From positions 62,001 through 126,000 of the forward strand of contig NZ_JALAZE010000002.1 of assembly GCF_022809095.1 (NCBI RefSeq): a stretch of 64,000 nucleotides of DNA, given 5' to 3'. Source of the stretch: Bacillus kexueae (GTDB taxonomy: Bacteria; Bacillota; Bacilli; Bacillales; Aeribacillaceae). Positions 42,166-52,689 of the stretch are shown one piece after another (the stretch's first letter is position 1; every line of letters begins with the position of its first letter). A program made the position numbers and the translations under genes. The notes below the pieces were generated by a model that saw nothing but the letters and a program-made list of their open reading frames with translations, did no database searches and was not told the DNA's origin.

Positions 42166-43881
42166 ATGAAAGTGGAAGCGCTGTCAGCTGTTAAAGGGAA
42201 CTTTAATCTCGCAAACTATGAAGAGACGTATCATCAATTCAATTGGAAAGATGCTGAAGAGCATTTTTCATGGTACGAAACGGGTAAGGTAAATGCTGCG
42301 TATGAAGCAATTGATCGGCATGCAGAAGGCCCAAGAAAAAACAAAGTTGCTTTATATTATCGTGATCAAAACCGTGAAGAAAAATACACTTTTAGAGAAA
42401 TGAAAGAGCTCTCCAACAAAGCAGGAAATGTTTTAAGACAATTTGCAGATGTTCAAAAGGGAGATCGCGTCTTCGTGTTTATGCCGAGAACCCCAGAGTT
42501 GTATTTTGTTGCGCTCGGAGCAATTAAATTAGGGGCTATTGTAGGTCCTTTATTTGAAGCGTTTATGGAAGGGGCAGTTAAAGATCGTTTAGAAGATAGC
42601 GAAGCAAAAGTCATTGTCACAACTCCTGAGCTATTGAACCGCGTTCCAGTTGAAGAACTACCTCAGTTAAAGTATGTCGTCCTCATCGGTGAAAACATTC
42701 CAGAAGGTCCTTACATCAACTTCCTTGAGAAAGTAAAAGATGCGAATAAAGAATTGGAAATTGAATGGGTTAATCGAAATGATGGGTTATTGCTCCATTA
42801 TACATCGGGATCCACTGGGAAACCGAAAGGCGTCTTGCATGTTCATAACGCAATGATACAACATTATAAAACGGGAGAATGGGTGCTCGATTTAAAGGAA
42901 GATGACGTATACTGGTGTACGGCAGATCCTGGATGGGTAACCGGAACTGTTTACGGAATTCTTTCCCCTTGGCTTCATGGAGCGTCCAATGTCATTGTTG
43001 GTGGGAGATTCAGTCCTGAATATTGGTATGAAACGATAGAGAAATATGGTGTAACCGTTTGGTATAGTGCCCCTACTGCTTTTCGTATGCTGATGGGAGC
43101 TGGAGACGAACTTGTAAAGCAATTCGATTTAACATCTTTACGTCATATTTTAAGTGTAGGAGAGCCACTCAACCCAGAAGTTGTTCGCTGGGGAGTAAAA
43201 GTATTTGATAATCGAATTCACGACACATGGTGGATGACGGAAACAGGAGGTCAGCTCATTTGTAACTATCCGAGCATGGAAATTAAACCAGGTTCAATGG
43301 GAAAACCAATTCCAGGCGTAGTGGCGGCGATTGTTGATAATCAAGGAAATGAGCTTCCGCCATATCGAATGGGGAATTTAGCAATTAAAAAAGGTTGGCC
43401 AAGTATGATGCATGCGATATGGAACAATCAAGAGAAATACGAATCATACTTTATGAGTGGAGATTGGTATGTATCAGGTGATTCTGCCTATATGGATGAG
43501 GACGGTTATTTTTGGTTCCAAGGCCGTGTAGACGATGTGATTATGACATCTGGTGAACGTGTAGGACCATTTGAAGTGGAAAGCAAATTAGTCGAACACC
43601 CTGCGATTGCAGAAGCTGGTGTTATTGGGAAGCCTGACCCAGTCCGTGGAGAGATTATTAAAGCATTCGTGGCATTACGAGACGGTTATGAAGCATCTGA
43701 AGAGTTAAAAGAGGAAATTCGTTTATTTGTGAAAAAAGGCTTGGCTGCTCACGCGGCTCCACGTGAAATTGAGTTCCGTGAAAAGCTACCGAAAACAAGA
43801 AGTGGAAAAATCATGCGTCGTGTGTTAAAAGCATGGGAGTTAAACTTACCAACTGGTGATTTATCGACGATGGAAGATTAA
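42166..43881 (+). CDS. acsA: Acetyl-CoA synthetase AcsA
   Basis: A 571-aa AMP-forming enzyme that activates acetate to acetyl-CoA. It has the P-loop-like LLHYTSGSTGKPKGVLHVHN near residues 208-227, DTWWMTETGGQLI, YWFQGRVDDVI-type (GYFWFQGRVDDVIMTSGERV) and the C-terminal TRSGKIMRRVLKAW, whose Lys is the acetylation target of AcuA in the family. The ATG at 42166 has AGGGGGAG 7 bp upstream and gives the standard length; another ATG at 42161 is out of frame. A bidirectional terminator follows. Confidence 0.95.
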   Translation: MKVEALSAVKGNFNLANYEETYHQFNWKDAEEHFSWYETGKVNAAYEAIDRHAEGPRKNKVALYYRDQNREEKYTFREMKELSNKAGNVLRQFADVQKGDRVFVFMPRTPELYFVALGAIKLGAIVGPLFEAFMEGAVKDRLEDSEAKVIVTTPELLNRVPVEELPQLKYVVLIGENIPEGPYINFLEKVKDANKELEIEWVNRNDGLLLHYTSGSTGKPKGVLHVHNAMIQHYKTGEWVLDLKEDDVYWCTADPGWVTGTVYGILSPWLHGASNVIVGGRFSPEYWYETIEKYGVTVWYSAPTAFRMLMGAGDELVKQFDLTSLRHILSVGEPLNPEVVRWGVKVFDNRIHDTWWMTETGGQLICNYPSMEIKPGSMGKPIPGVVAAIVDNQGNELPPYRMGNLAIKKGWPSMMHAIWNNQEKYESYFMSGDWYVSGDSAYMDEDGYFWFQGRVDDVIMTSGERVGPFEVESKLVEHPAIAEAGVIGKPDPVRGEIIKAFVALRDGYEASEELKEEIRLFVKKGLAAHAAPREIEFREKLPKTRSGKIMRRVLKAWELNLPTGDLSTMED

Positions 43882-43902
43882 TGATCTGAGAATCACTGCA
43901 CT

Positions 43903-43938
43903 AAAAAAACCCGTAGTTTATAAACTACGGGTTTTCAT
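43903..43938. terminator. Bidirectional terminator between acsA and the PBP gene
   Basis: AAAACCCGTAGTTTA / TAAACTACGGGTTTT; it overlaps the last codons of the minus-strand PBP gene. Confidence 0.9.
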
Positions 43939-46819
43939 TTTCTTCAGTTGAAGTATTTTGATTTTGGTTGTTGGAAGAAGAGTTTTCATTTTCGTTTGAA
44001 GAATTGTCTCCACCTGGTTCTTTAGGTGACTCTTCTTTCGGCTTATCTTCTTTTGGTTCTTCCTTTTCTTCTTTCGGTTTTTCTTCCAAATAGTTACCAA
44101 CTTTGATGATGTTAGATGGTGCTGACTCTTTACCAGCGACATCTACTGCAACGACATAATAAGCGGCAGGAGAATTTCCAATTGCAAGGGATAATGATTG
44201 ATTTGCAGGAACACTTCCTGCTTTTTTGAAATCTTTTGAGTAATTTGCCGCCTTATAAATACGGTAGCCAATGACATCACTGTCTTTATTAGCAGACCAT
44301 GTTAACTTGCCGCCATTAACTTTGACCCCTGATACGGTTGTAGGGTTAGCACCATTATCGGATAATTGGTTATCCGTTGCTAAAACTAAATTTTTCAGCT
44401 TTTCATTATCACCAATTAAAGATTTGAGTTGTGAGATGGTGATTCCTAATGATTTTAACGCATCGGGCTTCAACATTGGCCCCTCTTGTACAAACTCACT
44501 TGGTGCAGATGAAGGAACTTGATACGCTTCATCGTTAACATAGACGAACTTGCCATAAGTTAAATTATCGTCTGTTTTCCTTGGCACGTATTTGACATTG
44601 AAGATATCGGTCGCAACTAAGCCAGCTTCTTGACAAAGTTTAGATGGTAAGTCACCTGATATTGTACAGTAAGAGCGAGTAACGATTCCCCCTGGTGACG
44701 TGAATGATTTACTTGGATCTACGAGATCTGGCCGAACTTCATAAGCAGCGTTCATAAGCTTTGCCCATAATAAAATATTACGGTTACCATAGCTTAAGCC
44801 TTTATAATGAGTTTGTAAAGGTTTAGGAGTATCGTAACCTATCCACGTTCCAAAAGATACATTTGGATTCGTCGCCACAAACCATGCATCTTTATAGTCT
44901 TGACCTGTTCCTGTTTTACCTGCCCAGTCAGAACGGAAGGTTAAGTAACTATTTAATGCAGCAGCTGTTCCGCTTCGAATGACATCTCGCATCATGTCAA
45001 GCGTTAAATAGGCTGTTTGTGGAGAGAATACTTGTCGTTTTTCTGGTTTATGCTCATAGACCGTTTCGCCATCTTTAGTTTCAATTTTTTCAATTAAATA
45101 AGCATCGACAAACTCACCGTAATTAGCAAATGTTGCATACGCATTAACATTTTCTTCAACCGTGACCCCATAGGTCATTCCGCCGAGTGCAAGAGATAAT
45201 GCGCCATAATCATTCTCATGGATAGACGTGAATCCCATTTGCTTTAAGTAGGAAATAGGGTCTCGAGACATGATTGATGAGTATGTTTTAACAGCTGGGA
45301 TGTTGTAAGAATATTTTAATGCTTCTCTTACTGTCGTCAGACCGTGATAGCTTCCTCCGTAGTTTTTCGGCTGATAACTTCCGTAACTTACTGGAACGTC
45401 AGCGATGACGGTTCCAGGTTGGACAACACCAAGCTCCATTGCTGGTGCATAGGCCAAAAGTGGCTTCATTGTCGATCCGTTTGGTCTTGGCGCTTTTGTC
45501 GCATGGTTTGTTTGCTCTCGACTATGGTCCCGTCCACCGACGAAACTAATAATTTTTCCAGTGCTGTTTTCGATCAAAACGGCACCGACTTCAACCGGCT
45601 CCATAACCGTTTCGACTTGACCGGTTTCTGGATTTAGTTTTTTTTCAGGCTTATCAGAACCGTAATATTGGTATTCCTTTGCGATTTTTTGGAACCGGTC
45701 ATAAATTTCTTTATCTATGGTTGTATGCACAACAAACCCATCATAACGCAGGCTGTTATCCGCTTTATAATAGTAGGTTGAGTAGAGCTGATCATCTTTT
45801 GCTAAATCCTCTTTTGTATACCCATCTTTTTCGGCGAGTATTTCCATTAAAATATTACGTGATCGTTCTTCTACCTCAAAAATTAAGTACGGATAGCTTT
45901 CGATAATCGATGGTTTGCTTTCCGTTAAATTCGCCCGTAAGTCGAAAGCTAATGCTTCTTGATATTCCTGTTCGGTAATAAACCCTTTTTCATGCATTCG
46001 ACTTAAAACCGTATACATACGATTTAACCCAGGTTCAAGGCTTTCTTTTACCTCACCCTTATTTGTAAAAGGTGTATAACCGAACGGGCTTTGTGGCAAT
46101 CCGGCAATAAATGCTGCTTGTGGAATGGTTAAGTCTTTGGCATCCACACCGAAAATGCCTTTTGCAGCTGCTTGTACCCCAGCGATATTACGTCCTGAAC
46201 TATTTCGACCAAAAGTCGCTACATTTAAATACGCTTCCAAAATTTCTTCTTTTGAGAAGAATTTTTCTAAACGCATTGCTAATAAAATTTCTTTCGCTTT
46301 CCGATCGAATGATACTTCATTTGTTAAGATTTGATTTTTAATTAATTGCTGCGTAAGGGTACTTCCACCTGTTCGAATTGGTGAGTTAGTGAATTCTTGG
46401 AAAATAGCGCGCATTATTGCTTTTGGTACGACTCCGTCATGTTCATAAAAGAATTCGTCTTCCGTAGCAATAAGGGCATTGATGACATGTTCGGAAACAT
46501 TTTCAAGCTCAATTTCTTCACGTTCAATATCGGCTCTTAGCTTCCCTAGGTATACATTATTTGCGAAGTATACTTCTGTCGTTTCCGAGTAGTCATAAAT
46601 TTGCTTTTCCATTTGATCATATGAGCGAATCGGTTCGTCTTTAACGAGTGAAGCGAAATATCCTGCGCCTACTCCTCCAGCAAACGCTAGTCCTATAAGA
46701 CCGAGTATAAGAAATAGTAAAAATAAATTCCAAGTAACTCCGTATGCAATTCGGACCTTTTGGATATGTTTATCATAAAAACGAACGACGCTGTTTTTCC
46801 AATCATTTCGTTTACTCAT
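43925..46819 (-). CDS. Class A penicillin-binding protein with FN3 domain and low-complexity tail
   Basis: A 964-aa bifunctional glycosyltransferase/transpeptidase. It has a short basic cytosolic start, one membrane helix at about 30-56, the GT51 motifs ATEDEFFYEHDG (catalytic Glu120) and GGSTLTQQ (151-158), then the transpeptidase motifs STMK (449-452), SYN (504-506) and KTGT (635-638). A fibronectin type III-like domain spans about 835-910. The last 53 residues are first E/K/P-rich and then N/S/Q/E-rich. It polymerises and cross-links peptidoglycan outside the membrane. GGGGGATG precedes the ATG. The place between acsA and tyrS is common in bacilli; I would not assign a pbp symbol. Confidence 0.92.
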   Translation of the reverse strand: MSKRNDWKNSVVRFYDKHIQKVRIAYGVTWNLFLLFLILGLIGLAFAGGVGAGYFASLVKDEPIRSYDQMEKQIYDYSETTEVYFANNVYLGKLRADIEREEIELENVSEHVINALIATEDEFFYEHDGVVPKAIMRAIFQEFTNSPIRTGGSTLTQQLIKNQILTNEVSFDRKAKEILLAMRLEKFFSKEEILEAYLNVATFGRNSSGRNIAGVQAAAKGIFGVDAKDLTIPQAAFIAGLPQSPFGYTPFTNKGEVKESLEPGLNRMYTVLSRMHEKGFITEQEYQEALAFDLRANLTESKPSIIESYPYLIFEVEERSRNILMEILAEKDGYTKEDLAKDDQLYSTYYYKADNSLRYDGFVVHTTIDKEIYDRFQKIAKEYQYYGSDKPEKKLNPETGQVETVMEPVEVGAVLIENSTGKIISFVGGRDHSREQTNHATKAPRPNGSTMKPLLAYAPAMELGVVQPGTVIADVPVSYGSYQPKNYGGSYHGLTTVREALKYSYNIPAVKTYSSIMSRDPISYLKQMGFTSIHENDYGALSLALGGMTYGVTVEENVNAYATFANYGEFVDAYLIEKIETKDGETVYEHKPEKRQVFSPQTAYLTLDMMRDVIRSGTAAALNSYLTFRSDWAGKTGTGQDYKDAWFVATNPNVSFGTWIGYDTPKPLQTHYKGLSYGNRNILLWAKLMNAAYEVRPDLVDPSKSFTSPGGIVTRSYCTISGDLPSKLCQEAGLVATDIFNVKYVPRKTDDNLTYGKFVYVNDEAYQVPSSAPSEFVQEGPMLKPDALKSLGITISQLKSLIGDNEKLKNLVLATDNQLSDNGANPTTVSGVKVNGGKLTWSANKDSDVIGYRIYKAANYSKDFKKAGSVPANQSLSLAIGNSPAAYYVVAVDVAGKESAPSNIIKVGNYLEEKPKEEKEEPKEDKPKEESPKEPGGDNSSNENENSSSNNQNQNTSTEENENP

Positions 46820-46950
46820 AGCATCATCCCCCTAAATCCCATATATTATAGCATATTTCAACAATTTTTTTATACCCCCTCATTCCAAAGGGGAATTTCT
46901 GTAAAATATAAGAATAGGGTATGTGTAAACAGTCGGTCATTAAATTCAAG

Positions 46951-46979
46951 TTGACATTTGTATGAAATTCATGTTTAAT
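46951..46979 (+). promoter_or_regulatory. Sigma-A promoter of the tyrS leader
   Basis: TTGACA (46951-46956), a 17-bp spacer and TTTAAT (46974-46979), directly upstream of the T-box leader. Confidence 0.7.
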
Positions 46980-46985
46980 AAGCAT

Positions 46986-47246
46986 TATTAAAGTAGAATA
47001 TTAAGCGATGAGTGGAATGAGTAGTGTCCCTTCCCTGGTTAAGAGAGCTGATGGTTGGTGCGAGTCAGTGCATAAGGTGTACATGAATTACGTCCATGAG
47101 CATTCTTTGTGAATCGATTGATCGTATTAGCAAAGAACGGTTTTTGCCGTTATCGAATTAAGGTGAGAAACCTATTATATGGTTTCTAAGTAGGGTGGTA
47201 CCGCGTTTATCCACGTCCCTTCAGTTTAGAAGGGGCGTTTTTTATT
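46986..47246 (+). ncRNA. T-box riboswitch, tyrosine type
   Basis: The leader shows the conserved stem I elements (AGAGAGCTGATGGTTGGTGC), a candidate tyrosine specifier TAC at 47089-47091 in GAATTACGTCC, the invariant antiterminator T-box segment GGGTGGTACCGCG (47191-47204), and a terminator hairpin (ACGTCCCTTC ... GAAGGGGCGT followed by TTTTTT). Uncharged tRNA-Tyr should pair with TAC and with the T-box and allow transcription into tyrS. Confidence 0.93.
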
Positions 47247-47290
47247 TGTATTGCGTAGAATGCGTTAAATATTAGAAAGGAGATTGTTCA

Positions 47291-48553
47291 ATGAATATGT
47301 TATTGGAAGATTTAAAGTTCCGTGGACTAATTAATCAAATGACAGATGAAGAAGGGCTAGAAAAATTATTATCAGAGGAAAAGATTAAACTGTATTGTGG
47401 ATACGATCCAACTGCTGATAGTCTTCATATCGGTCACTTATTACCGATTTTAATGTTAAAACGATTCCAAGAAGCTGGTCACCATCCGATTGCACTTGTT
47501 GGTGGAGGTACCGGGTTAATTGGAGACCCAAGTGGTAAAAAAGCAGAGCGATCTCTTAATGAAAAAGAGGTAGTTCAAGAATGGTCAAACCGTATCAAAG
47601 ACCAGTTGTCTCGATTTTTAGATTTTGATCGAAAAGAGAATCCTGCTGTCATTGCGAATAACTACGAGTGGATTGGCTCTTTAGATGTCATTTCGTTTTT
47701 ACGAGACATCGGTAAAAGCTTCGGTATTAACTACATGTTAGCGAAAGAAACTGTTTCGTCACGTATTGAGACAGGAATCTCTTTCACTGAATTTAGCTAC
47801 ATGATTTTACAATCATTTGACTTCTTAAAGCTCTACCAAACGCAAAACTGTAAGCTTCAAATTGGTGGAAGCGATCAGTGGGGAAATATTACAGCAGGAT
47901 TAGAGTTAATCCGTAAAACAGAAGAAAATGCTAAAGCTTTCGGCCTAACGGTTCCTCTTGTTACAAAAGCGGACGGAACGAAATTTGGTAAAACAGAAGG
48001 TGGAGCAATTTGGTTAGATAAAGAAAAAACATCTCCGTATGAATTCTACCAATTCTGGATTAATACAGACGACCGTGATGTTGTAAAATATTTAAAATAC
48101 TTTACTTTCCTTTCGAAGGAAGAAATTGAAGAGCTTGCAAACCAAGTTGAAACAGCACCAGAAAAACGTGCTGCACAAAAACGACTAGCAGAAGAAGTGA
48201 CAAAGCTTGTGCACGGTGAAGAAGCTTTACAACAAGCCATTAACATTTCTGAAGCGCTATTTAGTGGAAGTATTGAGAAACTAACAGTAGAAGAAATTAA
48301 ACAAGGTTTTAAAGATGTTCCTTCATTTGAAGTAACGGAAGAAGAAATCGGTTTAATTGACCTATTAGTTCAAGCGAAAATTTCGCCGTCTAAACGCCAA
48401 GCGCGTGAGGATATCTCAAATGGTGCCATCTATATTAATGGAGAGCGAAAGCAAGAGCTGGATTACACATTAACAGCAGAAGATAAGATTGAAGGACAGT
48501 TTACTGTCATTCGCCGTGGAAAGAAAAAATATTTCTTAATTAAGCATGTTTAA
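47291..48553 (+). CDS. tyrS: Tyrosyl-tRNA synthetase TyrS
   Basis: A 420-aa class I synthetase. It has HIGH at residues 46-49 (DSLHIGHLLPI), the tyrosine pocket YCGYDPTAD and YMILQSFDFLKLY, the KMSKS-equivalent KFGKTEGG near residue 233, and a C-terminal S4-like RNA-binding domain from about 350 (SPSKRQAREDISNGAIYING). AAAGGAG precedes the ATG. It is the only gene behind the T-box. Confidence 0.96.
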   Translation: MNMLLEDLKFRGLINQMTDEEGLEKLLSEEKIKLYCGYDPTADSLHIGHLLPILMLKRFQEAGHHPIALVGGGTGLIGDPSGKKAERSLNEKEVVQEWSNRIKDQLSRFLDFDRKENPAVIANNYEWIGSLDVISFLRDIGKSFGINYMLAKETVSSRIETGISFTEFSYMILQSFDFLKLYQTQNCKLQIGGSDQWGNITAGLELIRKTEENAKAFGLTVPLVTKADGTKFGKTEGGAIWLDKEKTSPYEFYQFWINTDDRDVVKYLKYFTFLSKEEIEELANQVETAPEKRAAQKRLAEEVTKLVHGEEALQQAINISEALFSGSIEKLTVEEIKQGFKDVPSFEVTEEEIGLIDLLVQAKISPSKRQAREDISNGAIYINGERKQELDYTLTAEDKIEGQFTVIRRGKKKYFLIKHV

Positions 48554-48563
48554 ATAATAAGGT

Positions 48564-48597
48564 CGGGGCTGTCCAAAGAGTACAGCCCCCCTTTACT
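48564..48597 (+). terminator. Terminator of tyrS
   Basis: GGGGCTGT / ACAGCCCC around CCAAAGAGT, followed by CCTTTACTT; the T-tract is weak. Confidence 0.65.
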
Positions 48598-48642
48598 TCA
48601 ATCAACAGATCTTTTCTTTGGTTCGTTCAAAAAAGAGTACAA

Positions 48643-48716
48643 AAAAATCGTCCCATCTAGTAAATAAGGTTAGTTGACTAAACCGAAATTACAGGATGGA
48701 CGATTTTTTTATTTTC
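48643..48716. repeat. Palindromic element with AAAAAATCGTCC ends
   Basis: Arms AAAAAATCGTCCCATC and GGATGGACGATTTTTT enclose an inner hairpin GGTTAGT-TG-ACTAAACC. T-runs on both strands make it a bidirectional terminator. It shares its ends and the inner GGTTAG with the trmB terminator at 20086-20142. Confidence 0.7.
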
Positions 48717-48803
48717 GACTTGGGCTACTCTTCCTACATTGTACATTTACTGATATTATAGTTTTGGAAATAAATAGTATTATTTGTGGGGGAAATTAAA
48801 GAT

Positions 48804-49721
48804 ATGCAAGGAAGTAGTGTTAGAACCAAAACTTCTCCTTTTTTAAAAATGTCTTTAGCTATGATAATTTTCGGTTCAATTGGCTTTTTTTCAGTGCAAA
48901 CAAATTTGCCATCATTTGAGCTTGTGTTTGTTAGATGTGTGTTTGCCACTTTATTTTTAAGCTTATGTTGGTTCGTAACCGGAGAATATAAGAAGGATAG
49001 GTGGGAGAGAAAAGAAATCTATCAAGTGTTGATTTGTGGCTTTTTTCTCGTGTTTAATTGGGTATTTCTTTTTAAAGCATTTGAGAATATGTCAGTTACG
49101 ATTGAGATATCACTTTATCATTTGGCACCCATCTTTGTATTGCTCATCGGTAGCTTTATTTTTAAAGAAAAATTAACGGTAGTTTCCGTAGTTGCGACTA
49201 TCGTCTGTTTTTTTGGAGCGGTATTTATAGCGGGGACTAATGATTTTCTTCTGTTTAGTCAACTAATGTCATCAGGTATGATATGGGGGTTTTTAGCTGC
49301 TCTATTTTATGCGTTTACAACTATAACAGGTAAAGGTATACAGAAAATGAATGCGTACTCGATGACATTTTTGCAGACGTTTTTAGGAATATTTTTTTTG
49401 ATTCCGTTTATCGATTTCAGCTCTTTTCAAGGGTTAAGCGCTAAGAACTGGGGGTACATTATTGCCACCGGATTTATACATACAGGTATTGTTTATTATT
49501 TATTCTTTGATAGTCTGCGAAACCTTTCAACGAGGCTCATATCCATTCTTGTATTTTTAGATCCGACAGTAGCGATATTGTTAGATATAGCTTTTACTGG
49601 CTTTCGCCCATCGTTCACGCAAATCATTGGGATATTTCTTATATTCACTGGAATGACTTTAAGCTTTGTGAAACAGAGGAATTATAATCTTGAAGGACAA
49701 ACAGAGATAAAGGGAATATAA
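48804..49721 (+). CDS. EamA/DMT-family transporter
   Basis: A 305-aa protein with about ten membrane segments in two EamA repeats: the first from FLKMSLAMIIFGSIGFFSVQ, the second from MIWGFLAALFYAFTTITGKGI. Conserved-looking marks are SLYHLAPIFVLLIGSFIFKEKL and the equivalent LDPTVAILLDIAFTGFRPS at the ends of each half. The substrate is unknown; family members export amino acids or metabolites. The ATG at 48804 has GGGGGA 10 bp upstream; the GTG at 48786 overlaps it. It is monocistronic and not part of the B. subtilis order I recall, so it may be a local insertion. Confidence 0.8.
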   Translation: MQGSSVRTKTSPFLKMSLAMIIFGSIGFFSVQTNLPSFELVFVRCVFATLFLSLCWFVTGEYKKDRWERKEIYQVLICGFFLVFNWVFLFKAFENMSVTIEISLYHLAPIFVLLIGSFIFKEKLTVVSVVATIVCFFGAVFIAGTNDFLLFSQLMSSGMIWGFLAALFYAFTTITGKGIQKMNAYSMTFLQTFLGIFFLIPFIDFSSFQGLSAKNWGYIIATGFIHTGIVYYLFFDSLRNLSTRLISILVFLDPTVAILLDIAFTGFRPSFTQIIGIFLIFTGMTLSFVKQRNYNLEGQTEIKGI

Positions 49722-49737
49722 GTTCATTGTTGGATAT

Positions 49738-49768
49738 AAAAAACCCACACGTAACGTGTGGGTTTTTG
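49738..49768. terminator. Bidirectional terminator between the EamA gene and rpsD
   Basis: AAAAACCCACAC / GTGTGGGTTTTT around GTAAC. Confidence 0.9.
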
Positions 49769-49780
49769 TCAGAAGCTAGA

Positions 49781-50566
<786 letters not shown>

Positions 50567-50571
50567 ACTCC

Positions 50572-50600
50572 ATTATATGATTTTGAAAAAGTGAAGTCAA
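50572..50600 (-). promoter_or_regulatory. Sigma-A promoter of rpsD
   Basis: On the minus strand TTGACT (50595-50600), a 17-bp spacer and TATAAT (50572-50577). Confidence 0.8.
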
Positions 50601-50774
50601 GGAGATTATTTGTTTTTTTGAGTGGTATAGGAATAAAGACTTATTTAAGGCATATGTAGAAAATGTTCAACGTAATTTATGGAAGGAGAATTTCACTTCA
50701 CTATTGAATAAAAAACTATGCTATAATTTCATAAGGTGATAATTAGGTAAATTTTACTGTTTGCAGGTGATTGC

Positions 50775-52592
50775 ATGTCAGAATTATCCATATTAATGCG
50801 ACTAAAAGGCTTATTGTTTGATTATTTTGCTTCAAACCAAAAGGTGAATGATTTTTATAAATTTGTGGATTTGTTCTTAAAAATTGTACAAAAGGAATTC
50901 GACTTAAATCAAATTCATGTGTGGAAACGAGTGTCCGGTGACTTATACATACTACAAAATACAACCGGCCCTCAAATTAACCGTTCGAGTACAATCATAC
51001 GTTTCGAACGAAAATCACTAGTTATGATGCCGGCTGAAAATAAAGCATATTTGTTTAATGAAAGAGATTCAGAATGCCCTGCTGTTATTGAACTTCAAGG
51101 AATCGATCGATTACTTGGACATTCCGATAGATGGTACGAACAGCTCTCACAAATTTGTTTTACTGTTATGGATTATGGTTGGAATCAATACATCCAATAT
51201 TCTCAAAAACATCGGTTTAAAAATTTATTTTCCGTAACTGAAAAGCTTCACTCCTCAATGGATAAAGAAGAAGTGCTATATAATTTACATGAAATTTTTT
51301 CAAGCACGTTTCCAGATTTGTCTTATAACTTCTTATTATCTCATGATTACAATTTACACAAAAGCATTCCTGTGAAAGATTTAGAACAAGAGTTGAATAC
51401 AAATGAAGAAGCGATGATAGCGTTTTTGTCCGGAAAAGTGCAACGGAAGTATGCTAACGAAAAGAATTATGCGTATTTCCCGATTAGTGGTATGCAAGGA
51501 GTATACGGTATTATTCAAATGGTGTCGGAAGACCACTTCCTATTAAATGATAGCGACTATATGTTCATCGAACTAGCTTCTAAAGCTGGCGGAAAAGCGT
51601 TAGAAAATGCGAAATTGTATGAACAATCAAAACGGTTGATAAACGACTTGCAATTAATTAATGATACGAGTCAGAAAATTAATAAAGATTTACGAATTTC
51701 GGATACGATGGAATACATGATTAGTCAAATGATTCAATCATTTTCAGCTGATGAGGCTGCTTTTATTTATTTAAATGATGAAGGAGATGTATCTTTACTT
51801 CCAGGTAGTACGCCATTTTTCGAAGACCGTGCTTCCAAAATGTATATACAGTTTGTGTTGAAGCGGATTGTGAATGAACGAGAAGGATTGTTTATCGGAA
51901 ACCTCATGAATTATGTGAAAAAATGCAAGTTTCAGTCTCTGATGGCAGTTCCAATGATTGAGAGTGAGAATGTTAAAGGCTTTGCTATTGTTCTTCGGAA
52001 GGAAAGCTATGCCTTTACATTCGATATGTATAAGCTGATGCAATCGTTGATTTATCATTCGACTTTAGCCTTTATAAATTCAATGCTGCGAGAAGAGCTG
52101 GAAAATCTAGTCATTACAGATCAACTAACTAAGTTATATTCAAGAAAATATTTAGATGAATCCATTCAAACGTCAATGAAAAGAGATTCTAGAGGTGTAT
52201 TCATTTTAGTAGATATTGATAATTTCAAACGCATAAATGATTCATATGGTCATCAAGTCGGAGATGAGGTCATTTGTCAAGTGGCCAGAATTATTAAAAC
52301 GAATATACGAGAAGGAGATATTGGAGCAAGGTGGGGAGGAGAAGAGCTTGCAGTTTATCTTCCGAAAGCAGACTTTGATGCTGGGTTACTTGTTGCCAAT
52401 CGACTCGTTTCTTCCGTAAAAAAACAGACAAATCCGAATGCTACAATTTCGTGTGGTGTTTCATATTGGGACGTTCAAAAAGAAGATACCGCTAAGCAGC
52501 TATTTAAACGAGCGGATGCGGCCTTGTACTTAGCGAAAAATAATGGGAAAAACCGCGTGTATACAGAAGCGGATTTATCTCAGTCATCATAA
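50775..52592 (+). CDS. ytrP: GAF and GGDEF-domain protein, probable diguanylate cyclase (YtrP)
   Basis: A 605-aa protein without membrane segments. The N-terminal about 430 residues are sensor-type, with GAF-like regions (for example ASKAGGKALENAKLYEQSKR ending one, then a second around residues 295-430). A GGDEF domain follows from about 440: VITDQLTKLYSRKYLDESIQ, FILVDIDNFKRINDSYGHQVGD, ARWGGEELAVYLP. The signature is GGEEL, with Leu in place of the usual Phe; the Asp/Asn metal and base contacts remain, so c-di-GMP synthesis is likely but not certain. No I-site RxxD is obvious. The start has a GCAGGTG ribosome site. Confidence 0.87.
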   Translation: MSELSILMRLKGLLFDYFASNQKVNDFYKFVDLFLKIVQKEFDLNQIHVWKRVSGDLYILQNTTGPQINRSSTIIRFERKSLVMMPAENKAYLFNERDSECPAVIELQGIDRLLGHSDRWYEQLSQICFTVMDYGWNQYIQYSQKHRFKNLFSVTEKLHSSMDKEEVLYNLHEIFSSTFPDLSYNFLLSHDYNLHKSIPVKDLEQELNTNEEAMIAFLSGKVQRKYANEKNYAYFPISGMQGVYGIIQMVSEDHFLLNDSDYMFIELASKAGGKALENAKLYEQSKRLINDLQLINDTSQKINKDLRISDTMEYMISQMIQSFSADEAAFIYLNDEGDVSLLPGSTPFFEDRASKMYIQFVLKRIVNEREGLFIGNLMNYVKKCKFQSLMAVPMIESENVKGFAIVLRKESYAFTFDMYKLMQSLIYHSTLAFINSMLREELENLVITDQLTKLYSRKYLDESIQTSMKRDSRGVFILVDIDNFKRINDSYGHQVGDEVICQVARIIKTNIREGDIGARWGGEELAVYLPKADFDAGLLVANRLVSSVKKQTNPNATISCGVSYWDVQKEDTAKQLFKRADAALYLAKNNGKNRVYTEADLSQSS

Positions 52593-52614
52593 TTTAGAAT
52601 GAATTTTGAGTTAA

Positions 52615-52679
52615 AACAGCTTAAAAGGTTGTTTCAGACCATTTTCTATCTGGAACAACTCCAAAAGCTGTTTTTTTAT
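52615..52679 (+). terminator. Terminator of ytrP
   Basis: ACAGCTT...AAAGCTGT outer and GGTTGTTTCAGA ... TCTGGAACAACT inner stems, followed by TTTTTTT. Confidence 0.85.
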
Positions 52680-52689
52680 ATTTTTAGAA

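Noticed and set aside
47000-47150. tRNA-like segment upstream of tyrS
   Set aside because: The conserved pieces belong to the T-box leader, with its GGGTGGTACCGCG motif and terminator, not to a tRNA cloverleaf.
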